From Nitrospirota bacterium (lineage in GTDB: Bacteria; Nitrospirota; Thermodesulfovibrionia; Thermodesulfovibrionales; Dissulfurispiraceae), in NCBI GenBank assembly GCA_016212685.1, contig JACREW010000157.1, forward strand, positions 1-5,632: a stretch of DNA of 5,632 nucleotides. Reading direction: 5' to 3'. The translations under genes and the position numbers were made by a program. Under the pieces are notes generated by a model. The model was not told the DNA's origin, did not search any database, and saw only the letters and a program-made list of their open reading frames with translations. This document shows positions 1-5,447 of this stretch, piece by piece. Every line of letters starts with the position of its first letter. Within the stretch, counting starts at the first letter, position 1.

Positions 1-731
1 CAGTCCATAATCACGCCTATACCGTTTTGATGGCATTCATCGATAAAATACATGAAGTCCTCGGGTCTGCCGAACCTGCTTGTGGGAGCAAAGTATCCGA
101 TTACCTGATAGCCCCACGAGGCGTCAAGGGGGTGTTCCATGAGCGGCAAAAGCTCGATGTGCGTATAGCCTAATTCCTTGACATACGGGATCAATTTATC
201 CGCGAGCTCTCTGTATGTAAGGAATCTGTTGTTTTCCTCCGGAACGCGCATCCATGAACCGGGATGAACTTCATAGATGGAGACCGGAGATTCAAACCGG
301 TTTGTCTTTCTTCTCGTAGCCATCCATTCCTCATCCTGCCATTTATGCTTGTTTTCGATGCTGTATACTATTGCGGCGCTTTTCGGCCTCACCTCGAAAT
401 AAAAAGCGAACGGGTCGGCCTTCTGCTCTTTATAGCGCCCATATTTCGATTTGATCTCGAACTTATATAATTCGCCTTCGCCGAGACCGGGAATAAATGT
501 CTCCCAGATGCCGGAATCTCCGAGCAGTTTCATCGGATGTTTCTTTCCGTCCCAATGATTAAAATTCCCTATGACGCTTACTCTTTTGGCATTAGGGGCC
601 CAGACCGAGAAATGAACGCCCTTTACGCCGTCTATCTCGACAACGTGGGCTCCGAGTTTCTCATAGTTTTTGTAATGCGTCCCCTCCCCTATTAGGTGGA
701 GGTCGAAATCGGTTAAAACGCGCTTCTTCAT
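1..731 (-). CDS. glgB: 1,4-alpha-glucan branching enzyme GlgB, N-terminal part (runs off the window)
   Basis: Translating the minus strand from the ATG at 731-729 gives 243 uninterrupted residues and then the window edge. GlgB (GH13 family) makes the alpha-1,6 branch points of glycogen in the cytoplasm. A CBM48 carbohydrate-binding domain is visible at about residues 38-112, with the typical VHFSVWAPNAKRVSV and GNFNHWDG stretches. The catalytic barrel then opens with SIYEVHPGSWMR (residues 151-162), ELLPLMEHP (193-201) and SWGYQVIGYFAPTSRFG (205-221), which are near-diagnostic for GlgB. The last residues, GVIMD, lead into the first catalytic-barrel motif, so all catalytic acids lie outside the window. 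There is little sequence before the CBM48, so this is the shorter form lacking the extra N-terminal domain of E. coli GlgB. An in-frame ATG at 740-738 would add three residues (MFF). Neither start has a clear Shine-Dalgarno sequence. It is transcribed divergently from aroC. Confidence 0.96.
   Translation of the reverse strand, partial: MKKRVLTDFDLHLIGEGTHYKNYEKLGAHVVEIDGVKGVHFSVWAPNAKRVSVIGNFNHWDGKKHPMKLLGDSGIWETFIPGLGEGELYKFEIKSKYGRYKEQKADPFAFYFEVRPKSAAIVYSIENKHKWQDEEWMATRRKTNRFESPVSIYEVHPGSWMRVPEENNRFLTYRELADKLIPYVKELGYTHIELLPLMEHPLDASWGYQVIGYFAPTSRFGRPEDFMYFIDECHQNGIGVIMD
14..28 (+). repeat. 15-bp word repeated exactly in slt
   Basis: CGCCTATACCGTTTT occurs here (inside glgB) and again at 3844-3858 inside slt. 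The two sites lie in different genes and are read on opposite strands, so protein homology cannot explain it. A 15-bp exact match is uncommon in 5.6 kb but not impossible by chance. Confidence 0.5.
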
Positions 732-738
732 AAAAAAC

Positions 739-744
739 ATTGTA
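739..744 (-). promoter_or_regulatory. Possible -10 box for glgB
   Basis: Read on the minus strand, these bases are TACAAT, five of six matches to the sigma70 -10 consensus. Transcription would begin near 732, directly at the ATG at 731, so the message would be leaderless or nearly so. No convincing -35 box lies 16-18 bp upstream, so this is a weak call. If the real start is the ATG at 740, this box cannot be the promoter. Confidence 0.22.
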
Positions 745-762
745 TCACATTTAACAAACTTA

Positions 763-791
763 TTGACGGCGGAAGCCGTTTAAGGTATCTT
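763..791 (+). promoter_or_regulatory. Candidate sigma70-type promoter for the aroC-ald-slt unit
   Basis: TTGACG at 763-768 (5/6 to TTGACA) and TATCTT at 786-791 (4/6 to TATAAT) are separated by exactly 17 bp, the optimal spacing. Transcription would begin about 7 nt after the -10 box, around 798, which is the first base of the aroC ATG. This is the best promoter candidate in the divergent spacer and the only one upstream of the three tightly packed genes. The placement is seen in sequence; activity is inferred. Confidence 0.45.
766..779. repeat. Short inverted repeat inside the promoter spacer
   Basis: ACGGC and GCCGT form a perfect 5-bp inverted repeat around GGAA. It overlaps the end of the candidate -35 box and fills much of the -35/-10 spacer. 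It could be a small operator site, or simply chance, since 5-bp arms are short. No U-tract follows in either direction, so it is not a terminator. Confidence 0.35.
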
Positions 792-797
792 AAAAGC

Positions 798-2018
798 ATG
801 AATAAACTCAGATTTCTTACGGCAGGCGAATCTCACGGCAAGGGATTGAGCGGAATACTCGAAGGGATTCCGGCAGGTCTTTCTTTATCGTCCGAAGACA
901 TAGACAGGGAACTCAAAAGAAGGCAGGCAGGATACGGCCGCGGCGGAAGGATGAGGATAGAAAGCGACCGCGCTGAGATAATTTCGGGAGTGAGATGGGG
1001 GAAAACAATCGGCTCTCCAATATCTCTTCTCATTGAGAATAAGGATTGGAAAAACTGGGAACAAGGAATGTCATCGGAGACGGAGCATGAAGGCTCTATA
1101 GACGCCGTAACAAGACCCCGCCCCGGACACGCAGACCTTTCAGGCGCTTTAAAGTATGACCATAAAGACATAAGGAATATCCTCGAACGCTCAAGCGCGC
1201 GGGAGACGGCTATGCGCGTTGCTCTTGGAGCAATTGCGAAAAAATTCCTTTCGGAGTTCGGGATTAATATCGGCAGCTATGTGATACGGATAGGCAGCGT
1301 GAAAATTTCAAATTTCAAATTTCAAATTTCAAACTTGGAAGGAATTTTCAAAAAAGCAGAAGATTCTCCTGTGAAATGCCCTGATGAAGAGGCATCAAAG
1401 AAAATGATGGCGCTGATAGACACCGCTTCCAAAAACGGAGACACGCTGGGAGGAATTTTTGAGGTTGTCGCAACAGGAATCCCCGCAGGTCTCGGAAGCC
1501 ATATACAATGGGATAAACGGCTCGATGGCAGGCTTGCGCAGGCATTGATGGGGATTCAGGCAATAAAGGGCGTTGAGATAGGAACGGGCTTTGAAATGTC
1601 GGAAAGATTCGGCTCGGAAGTCATGGACGAGATATTCTATTCACCCCCTCCCTCACCCTCCCCCCTCGAGGGGGAGAGAAGAGAGGGGGGGCATTTTGGC
1701 TTTTATAGAGAGACCAACCATGCAGGAGGGATTGAGGGTGGCATGACCAATGGAATGCCCATTGTCATAAGGGCAGCCATGAAACCGATACCTACCCTTA
1801 GAAAAGCCCTGCGGTCTGTGGATATAATAACAAAAGAGCCTTTTGAGGCGGCTTATGAGCGCTCGGATACCTGCGCTGTCCCTGCCGCTGCGGTAATAGG
1901 CGAAGCAATGACAGCCCTCGTCATCGCTGACGCCCTAATCGAAAAATTCGGCGGCGACAGCATGAAAGAGACAAAGAGGAATGTTGCCGGGTACCTCGAA
2001 CATTTAAAAAACTTTTAA
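798..2018 (+). CDS. aroC: Chorismate synthase AroC with two low-complexity in-frame segments
   Basis: AroC is the cytoplasmic, reduced-FMN-dependent enzyme that converts 5-enolpyruvylshikimate-3-phosphate to chorismate, the last shikimate step. Family signatures are intact: GESHG near the N-terminus (His13), RRQAGYGRGGRM (41-52), RPRPGHADL with His111, ERSSARET (130-137), GDTLGGIFEVVATGIPAGLG (214-233), GGIEGGMTNGMPIV (310-323) and RSDTCAVPAA (355-364). His13, His111 and Asp357 match the catalytic residues known in the family. At 406 residues it is about 16 longer than the B. subtilis enzyme as I recall it. Nearly all the excess is a Pro/Ser/Gly/Glu-rich segment at residues 282-300, between DEIFY and GFYRETN, encoded by a GC-rich palindrome. 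A second odd stretch, KISNFKFQISN (169-179), is encoded by a heptanucleotide repeat in a loop of naturally variable sequence. The reading frame is intact on both sides of each. The start is set by GESHG lying 10 residues in. No good Shine-Dalgarno precedes it; AAGG at 782-785 is 12 nt away. It is first in a run with ald and slt. Confidence 0.97.
   Translation: MNKLRFLTAGESHGKGLSGILEGIPAGLSLSSEDIDRELKRRQAGYGRGGRMRIESDRAEIISGVRWGKTIGSPISLLIENKDWKNWEQGMSSETEHEGSIDAVTRPRPGHADLSGALKYDHKDIRNILERSSARETAMRVALGAIAKKFLSEFGINIGSYVIRIGSVKISNFKFQISNLEGIFKKAEDSPVKCPDEEASKKMMALIDTASKNGDTLGGIFEVVATGIPAGLGSHIQWDKRLDGRLAQALMGIQAIKGVEIGTGFEMSERFGSEVMDEIFYSPPPSPSPLEGERREGGHFGFYRETNHAGGIEGGMTNGMPIVIRAAMKPIPTLRKALRSVDIITKEPFEAAYERSDTCAVPAAAVIGEAMTALVIADALIEKFGGDSMKETKRNVAGYLEHLKNF
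1303..1333 (+). repeat. Heptanucleotide tandem repeat AAATTTC x4.4 within aroC
   Basis: Four exact copies of AAATTTC (1303, 1310, 1317 and 1324), plus a partial fifth, run without mismatch. Because 7 is not a multiple of 3, the repeat is read in all three phases and encodes a 7-residue periodic peptide (ISNFKFQ, then IS again). It corresponds to AroC residues 169-179, between the strand ending IGSV and the conserved SPVKC. Gain or loss of one unit would frameshift aroC; only changes of three units keep the frame. Confidence 0.93.
1643..1691. repeat. GC-rich palindromic repeat element inserted in frame in aroC
   Basis: The core is a perfect 14-bp palindrome, CCCCCTCGAGGGGG (1661-1674). Its flanks are a C-rich arm at 1644-1654 and a near-complementary G-rich arm at 1681-1691, so the whole could fold as one imperfect hairpin. 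It shares exact words with the element downstream of slt: ACCCCCTCCCT (1643-1653 and 5295-5305) and CCCTCACCCT (1650-1659 and 5213-5222). It encodes roughly AroC residues 282-299, absent from typical family members, and leaves the frame open. A repeat insertion tolerated in a surface loop is the most likely explanation. Confidence 0.85.
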
Positions 2019-2021
2019 CCC

Positions 2022-3128
2022 ATGATAATCGGCGTACCTAAAGAGATTAAAACCCATGAATACAGGGTCGGCATTACGCCGTTCGGCGTTGAGGAACTCA
2101 AAAAGGACGGTCACACAATACTCATAGAAACAAGCGCAGGGGAAGGAAGCGGATTTTCCGACGATGAATATCTTAAGGCCGATGCGGATGTAGTAGACAG
2201 AGACGCTGTATTCAAAAAAGCGGACTTGATCGTAAAGGTAAAAGAGCCTCTTAGTTCAGAATACGATTTAATCAAAGACAGTCAGGCAATCTTCGCTTAC
2301 CTCCATTTAGCCCCGAACAGGAAACTCACAGAACTGCTTCTAAACAAGCAGGTTACTGCGCTCGCGTATGAAACTCTGCAAAAAGACGGCAATCTTCCTC
2401 TGCTTGCTCCCATGAGCGAAATCGCGGGAAGAATAGCTCCTCTTATAGGGGCATATTATCTTCAGAAGATTCACGGCGGAAGCGGTATCCTTCCGACCGG
2501 AGTGGCCGGCGTAAAACCTGCGAACGCATTGATACTCGGCGCCGGGGTTGTAGGCTCAAATGCAGCGCGTGTTTGTATAGGCATGGATATGGATACCGTT
2601 ATCATGAATAGAGGAATGGAAAGATTGCAGAGGCTGGACGAACTTTTTATGGGAAAAATCAAAACCCTGCCGCTCACCGCGCATAACATCAAGGAAGAAA
2701 TACAAAATGCCGATATAATAATTGGAGCGGTACTTGTGCCCGGAGGCAAAACTCCGGTGCTCGTAACAAGGGATATGCTCAAGACTATGAAAAAAGGCTC
2801 GGTAATAGTCGATGTGTCCGTTGATCAGGGAGGCTGCGTCGAGACATCCAGACCCACGACCCATGACAACCCTGTTTATGGGGTCGAAGGCATACTGCAC
2901 TATACGGTTGTCAACATGCCCGGCGCGTATCCGAGGACATCCACCCTTGCGCTGACAAATGCGACATTGCCTTATATTAAAACTATCGCTAAAATAGGTA
3001 TAAGGGGGGCGATAATGGAAAATGCGGCTATAAAAAGAGCCCTTAATGCTTACAGGGGCGAAATTACGCACAAGGCGCTGGCGGATTCCCTAAACCACAA
3101 TTACAAAAATATCGACGGGATATTATAG
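2022..3128 (+). CDS. ald: Alanine dehydrogenase Ald with atypical cofactor-binding residue
   Basis: Ald catalyses the reversible oxidative deamination of L-alanine to pyruvate and ammonia in the cytoplasm. The length of 368 residues is normal for the family (about 370). The protein opens with MIIGVPKEIK and has the substrate residues Arg15, Lys74 (VKVKEP) and His95 (AYLHLAP), plus catalytic Asp268 in SVDQGGC, all where the M. tuberculosis and Phormidium enzymes place them. The Rossmann motif is GAGVVG (173-178). GAVLVPGGKTPVLV (235-248), SRPTTHDNPVYGVEG (276-290) and NMPGAYPRTSTLALTNATLPY (from 298) are family hallmarks. Unusually, the acidic residue expected at the end of the second Rossmann strand (VxxLD in NAD-dependent relatives) is Asn196 followed by Arg197 (TVIMNRGMERL). 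This may shift the enzyme towards NADP(H). It starts 3 nt after the aroC stop with no recognisable Shine-Dalgarno, so translation is probably coupled to aroC. Proton-translocating transhydrogenase alpha subunit is a relative, but full-length Ald motifs rule it out. Confidence 0.95.
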   Translation: MIIGVPKEIKTHEYRVGITPFGVEELKKDGHTILIETSAGEGSGFSDDEYLKADADVVDRDAVFKKADLIVKVKEPLSSEYDLIKDSQAIFAYLHLAPNRKLTELLLNKQVTALAYETLQKDGNLPLLAPMSEIAGRIAPLIGAYYLQKIHGGSGILPTGVAGVKPANALILGAGVVGSNAARVCIGMDMDTVIMNRGMERLQRLDELFMGKIKTLPLTAHNIKEEIQNADIIIGAVLVPGGKTPVLVTRDMLKTMKKGSVIVDVSVDQGGCVETSRPTTHDNPVYGVEGILHYTVVNMPGAYPRTSTLALTNATLPYIKTIAKIGIRGAIMENAAIKRALNAYRGEITHKALADSLNHNYKNIDGIL

Positions 3129-3130
3129 AC

Positions 3131-5137
3131 ATGGCGCGTATATTTAAACTTTTCACCATGATAGCCATATTCTCAATATCTGCGATAGCGGCAATATCGG
3201 CGCTACCGGCTCTCGTCGCAGCCGCGAATGCCCCGGACTTGCAGGATACGGATTCTCCAATCCGCCTTATTGCAGAAGGAAAAACGAGCTTCGATAAATT
3301 AGACAATGAAACTGCAATAGAAAAATTAACGGCAGCATACGAAAAAGTCCCTGTTTTAGGCGACTACATACTGCTTTGGAGGGCCCGGGCTTATGAGGCG
3401 AAAGGGGATGCCGACAAGGCGCTCGCCGATATAAAGACTATCAAAGATAGATACAAGGACTCGCCTGTTATAAAAAACGCGAGGTCTAAGGAGATAGAAT
3501 TACTCCAAAAAAGGAACGACCCTTCGCTCCTTAAAATCTTTGAAGGTTTCATCAGGGATTATCCGTCCGAACTCGGCATTAAATACGCCTATGCGGCATA
3601 TCTAAAAGGGAATAATGAAACGGAAAAGGCCAAAAAGATATTCAAAGAAATATACATCTCTCCATCGTCACTGTCCAAGACCGCGTTGAACGAGCTTTCA
3701 ACTTCGGATATAACCGTGGAAGACCTTATGAAAAGGGGAGAAAACCTCAATAAGGCATGGCTGTTTGCCGAAGCTGAGAAATCCCTGAGAGAAGCTTTAA
3801 ACAGAGGCGACGGGCAGTTAAGAAACGAGATCATGGAAAAACTCGCCTATACCGTTTTCAGACAAAAACGGTATAAGGAAGCAGCGGAACTTTACAAAAC
3901 CTTAAACAACAAATACTGGCGCGCGCGTTCTCTCCTCAGAACCGGCGATATTGAGACCTTTGAGTCGGAACTGCCGGAATTTGTGAAGACAGGCGACAAA
4001 CGGTTCGCGTCCCTCCTGATAGCATATGGAACGAAGAAAAGAAGGGACGGCAATATCGAAAAGGCATTGGAGGTATTCAACAACACGTTGTCGAAATATC
4101 CTTCCGAAAAGGAAGATATCCTTTGGGCCAAAGGCTGGACTTATTATTTGTCGGGTGAATACGGAAACGCATCGGATTTATTCTCTCAACTTTATGACAC
4201 GCACGGCGGCTCAAAATATCTTTACTGGAAAAACAGATGCGCTGAAAAATCCGGATCCCGTCATTCGTCCGCGCATAAAAAAACCGTTGCCTACCGCGAT
4301 TATTACGGTTTCCTCTCCATGCTTAAAGACGACTCAGGGCTGCAAACACTGAGTGCGCTGGCGGAGGCTAACGCGAAAGAAAAAGCTCAAAATGTGAAAT
4401 TAGATCTATCACAGCCGCCACGGTCATTATCGCCTTCATTGGAGAGGGTAGATATCCTGATCAGGCTCGGATTAAGGCGGGAAGCGGTTTCGGAACTTAT
4501 ATACATGTCAAAAAAGAACACTGATCTAAACAATATTGTGCATTTGAGCTCTTATCTGAAAAATCTGGGCAACCATAAAATGGCGGTTAATCTTATAGCA
4601 AAAATTCCGTATGCCGAAAACCTCCATGAATTATTATATCCATCGGCATTCTCCGAAGAGGTGGAGGAGGCGTCAGGAAAAAATAATATAGATCCCCTTT
4701 TGGTGCTGTCGGTCATGAGGGAAGAATCGAGATTCGATACCGAGGCGCGCTCTATCGCGGGCGCGTTGGGACTTATGCAGTTGATGCCCGCTACCGCGCA
4801 GCGACTTGACAGGCATGTCAAACTAAACATTAAACATCCGGCTCAACTGCACGACGCAAGGACCAATATCCTTATCGGGTCATACTATCTGAAACAACTG
4901 CTCAAGACGTTCAACTCGGCTCCGGCGGCCATTGCCGCTTACAACGCAGGGGAGGACGCCGTAAAGGACTGGCTCAGAAAGAATTCATACTCCACCATAG
5001 ACGAATTCATCGAGGACATACCGTACGATGAAACGAGAAATTATGTGAAAAGGGTTCTCACAACCTATTTCGAATACATGCGGACAATAAAGGACACCGA
5101 CATATCGGCCGTTAAAAAACATATAGGCGCCCTTTGA
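3131..5137 (+). CDS. slt: Soluble lytic murein transglycosylase, Slt70-like (GH23, family 1A)
   Basis: This enzyme cleaves the MurNAc-GlcNAc bond of peptidoglycan, leaving 1,6-anhydro-MurNAc ends, and acts in the periplasm. A signal peptide is clear: a basic MARIFK start, a hydrophobic run over residues 7-30 and an Ala-rich cleavage region near 29-33. It lacks a lipobox Cys, so the protein is soluble rather than a lipoprotein. Residues about 40-515 are a long array of helical TPR-like hairpins, for example about 214-260 (WLFAEAEKSL, YKEAAELYKTL) and about 307-355 (NIEKALEVFNNTL, YGNASDLFSQL). They match the superhelical U-domain ring of Slt70. The catalytic SLT domain spans about 515-660: the MREESRF motif with probable catalytic Glu532 (the Glu before Ser533), GALGLMQLMPATA (544-556), AAYNAGE (602-608) and ETRNYVKRV around Tyr638. 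The 668 residues are close to E. coli Slt70. It starts 2 nt after the ald stop, with only a weak ACGGGA at 3115-3120 as ribosome site. Confidence 0.94.
   Translation: MARIFKLFTMIAIFSISAIAAISALPALVAAANAPDLQDTDSPIRLIAEGKTSFDKLDNETAIEKLTAAYEKVPVLGDYILLWRARAYEAKGDADKALADIKTIKDRYKDSPVIKNARSKEIELLQKRNDPSLLKIFEGFIRDYPSELGIKYAYAAYLKGNNETEKAKKIFKEIYISPSSLSKTALNELSTSDITVEDLMKRGENLNKAWLFAEAEKSLREALNRGDGQLRNEIMEKLAYTVFRQKRYKEAAELYKTLNNKYWRARSLLRTGDIETFESELPEFVKTGDKRFASLLIAYGTKKRRDGNIEKALEVFNNTLSKYPSEKEDILWAKGWTYYLSGEYGNASDLFSQLYDTHGGSKYLYWKNRCAEKSGSRHSSAHKKTVAYRDYYGFLSMLKDDSGLQTLSALAEANAKEKAQNVKLDLSQPPRSLSPSLERVDILIRLGLRREAVSELIYMSKKNTDLNNIVHLSSYLKNLGNHKMAVNLIAKIPYAENLHELLYPSAFSEEVEEASGKNNIDPLLVLSVMREESRFDTEARSIAGALGLMQLMPATAQRLDRHVKLNIKHPAQLHDARTNILIGSYYLKQLLKTFNSAPAAIAAYNAGEDAVKDWLRKNSYSTIDEFIEDIPYDETRNYVKRVLTTYFEYMRTIKDTDISAVKKHIGAL
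3848..3875. repeat. Perfect 11-bp inverted repeat inside slt
   Basis: TATACCGTTTT (3848-3858) and AAAACGGTATA (3865-3875) are exact reverse complements around a 6-nt loop. They lie in the coding sequence for TVFRQKRY in the helical domain. The left arm belongs to the 15-bp word also found at 14-28, so this 11-mer occurs three times in the window. No U-tract follows that would make it a terminator. Confidence 0.8.
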
Positions 5138-5224
5138 AATAGGCGATAGGCACAGGACTATATACAATAAGACATATTATTAACAGTCTCAAAATAGACT
5201 ATACATTTATAACCCTCACCCTAA

Positions 5225-5247
5225 CCCTCTCCCACAAGGGGAGAGGG
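5225..5247. repeat. Hairpin 1 of the intergenic repeat array
   Basis: CCCTCTCCC (5225-5233) and GGGAGAGGG (5239-5247) form a perfect 9-bp stem around a 5-nt ACAAG loop. No T-run follows. The stem may stabilise the 3' end of the slt transcript, as REP-type hairpins do. Confidence 0.85.
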
Positions 5248-5261
5248 AAATAAGGGGTTTG

Positions 5262-5282
5262 CTTCTCCCGCAAGGGGAGAGG
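5262..5282. repeat. Hairpin 2 of the intergenic repeat array
   Basis: CTTCTCCC (5262-5269) pairs with GGGAGAGG (5275-5282) around GCAAG, with one position that would be a U-G wobble in RNA. The right arm and loop resemble hairpin 1 (CAAGGGGAGAGGG in both), so the two look like diverged copies of one unit. Confidence 0.8.
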
Positions 5283-5295
5283 GACTCTTATATTA

Positions 5296-5318
5296 CCCCC
5301 TCCCTTGATGGGAGGGGG
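5296..5318. repeat. Hairpin 3 of the intergenic repeat array
   Basis: CCCCCTCCC (5296-5304) and GGGAGGGGG (5310-5318) form a perfect 9-bp stem around TTGAT. Its left arm with adjoining bases (5295-5305) is identical over 11 bp to the start of the element inserted in aroC, which links the two sites. A short T-run lies at 5339-5343, about 20 bp beyond the stem, too far for a standard terminator. Confidence 0.85.
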
Positions 5319-5435
5319 CGAGGGGGAGGGTGATTATGTTTTTATTATTATGAGACCGTTAATAACATCGAATCCTGCTGTTTATTTTTCTCTTATAAAT
5401 TGTGTATTATTTTTAGTGACTGATTATTAATCTAC

Positions 5436-5442
5436 AGGGAGG
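5436..5442 (+). promoter_or_regulatory. Ribosome binding site that fixes the GTG start of the ZapB-like gene
   Basis: AGGGAGG is a near-perfect Shine-Dalgarno sequence ending 5 nt before the GTG at 5448-5450. It is by far the best ribosome site in the window. It supports a GTG start where no ATG is available in frame before codon 51. Confidence 0.85.
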
Positions 5443-5447
5443 CATTT

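Larger units (their letters stand above)
5174..5368. repeat. MITE-like nested palindromic element
   Basis: The outer ends are an 18-bp imperfect inverted repeat: 5174-5191 reads TGAGACTGTTAATAATAT on the opposite strand, against TGAGACCGTTAATAACAT at 5351-5368 (16/18 identical). Inside is a perfect 7-bp inverted repeat, TCACCCT (5216-5222) and AGGGTGA (5327-5333), and inside that three hairpins. The structure of about 195 bp encodes no protein, as expected of a miniature inverted-repeat element or a compound REP-like element. No clear target-site duplication flanks the outer repeat, so mobility is not shown. It could also act as an RNA 3' end or a DNA-binding array. Confidence 0.65.
5138..5447. 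other. 310-bp intergenic region between slt and the ZapB-like gene
   Basis: No open reading frame of note lies here. The left (5138-5210) and right (5334-5430) parts are AT-rich, while the centre (5211-5333) is a C/G-rich array of palindromes. The right part contains AT-rich words such as TATAAA (5394-5399) and TATTAT (5405-5410) that could be a -10 box for the downstream gene. Neither has a matching -35 box, so no promoter is called. No canonical intrinsic terminator for slt was found. Confidence 0.8.

Noticed and set aside
264..470. 68-codon plus-strand open frame opposite glgB
   Set aside because: The minus strand here is unambiguous GlgB sequence; the plus frame has no ribosome site or family resemblance.
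1641..1697. Frameshift or assembly error in aroC at the GC-rich segment
   Set aside because: The frame is open and family residues resume correctly on both sides (DEIFY before, GFYRETN after), and the DNA matches a repeat family present elsewhere in the window.
2556..3071. 171-codon minus-strand open frame opposite ald
   Set aside because: It lies entirely within a well-supported gene, has no recognisable domain, and is explained as a shadow frame.
5185..5200. AGTCT/AGACT hairpin as a terminator
   Set aside because: The stem is only 5 bp, AT-rich and has no T-run; its left arm is better explained as part of the 18-bp outer inverted repeat.
5211..5333. CRISPR array
   Set aside because: The three units are unequal in sequence and spacing, are palindromic throughout, and have no unique spacers or cas genes.
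5296..5343. Hairpin 3 plus the T-run at 5339-5343 as an intrinsic terminator for slt
   Set aside because: The T-run lies about 20 bp beyond the stem with G-rich sequence between; intrinsic terminators need it directly after the stem.
5394..5410. TATAAA / TATTAT as the promoter of the ZapB-like gene
   Set aside because: The region is AT-rich throughout and no -35 match lies at 16-18 bp from either box, so it cannot be told from background.
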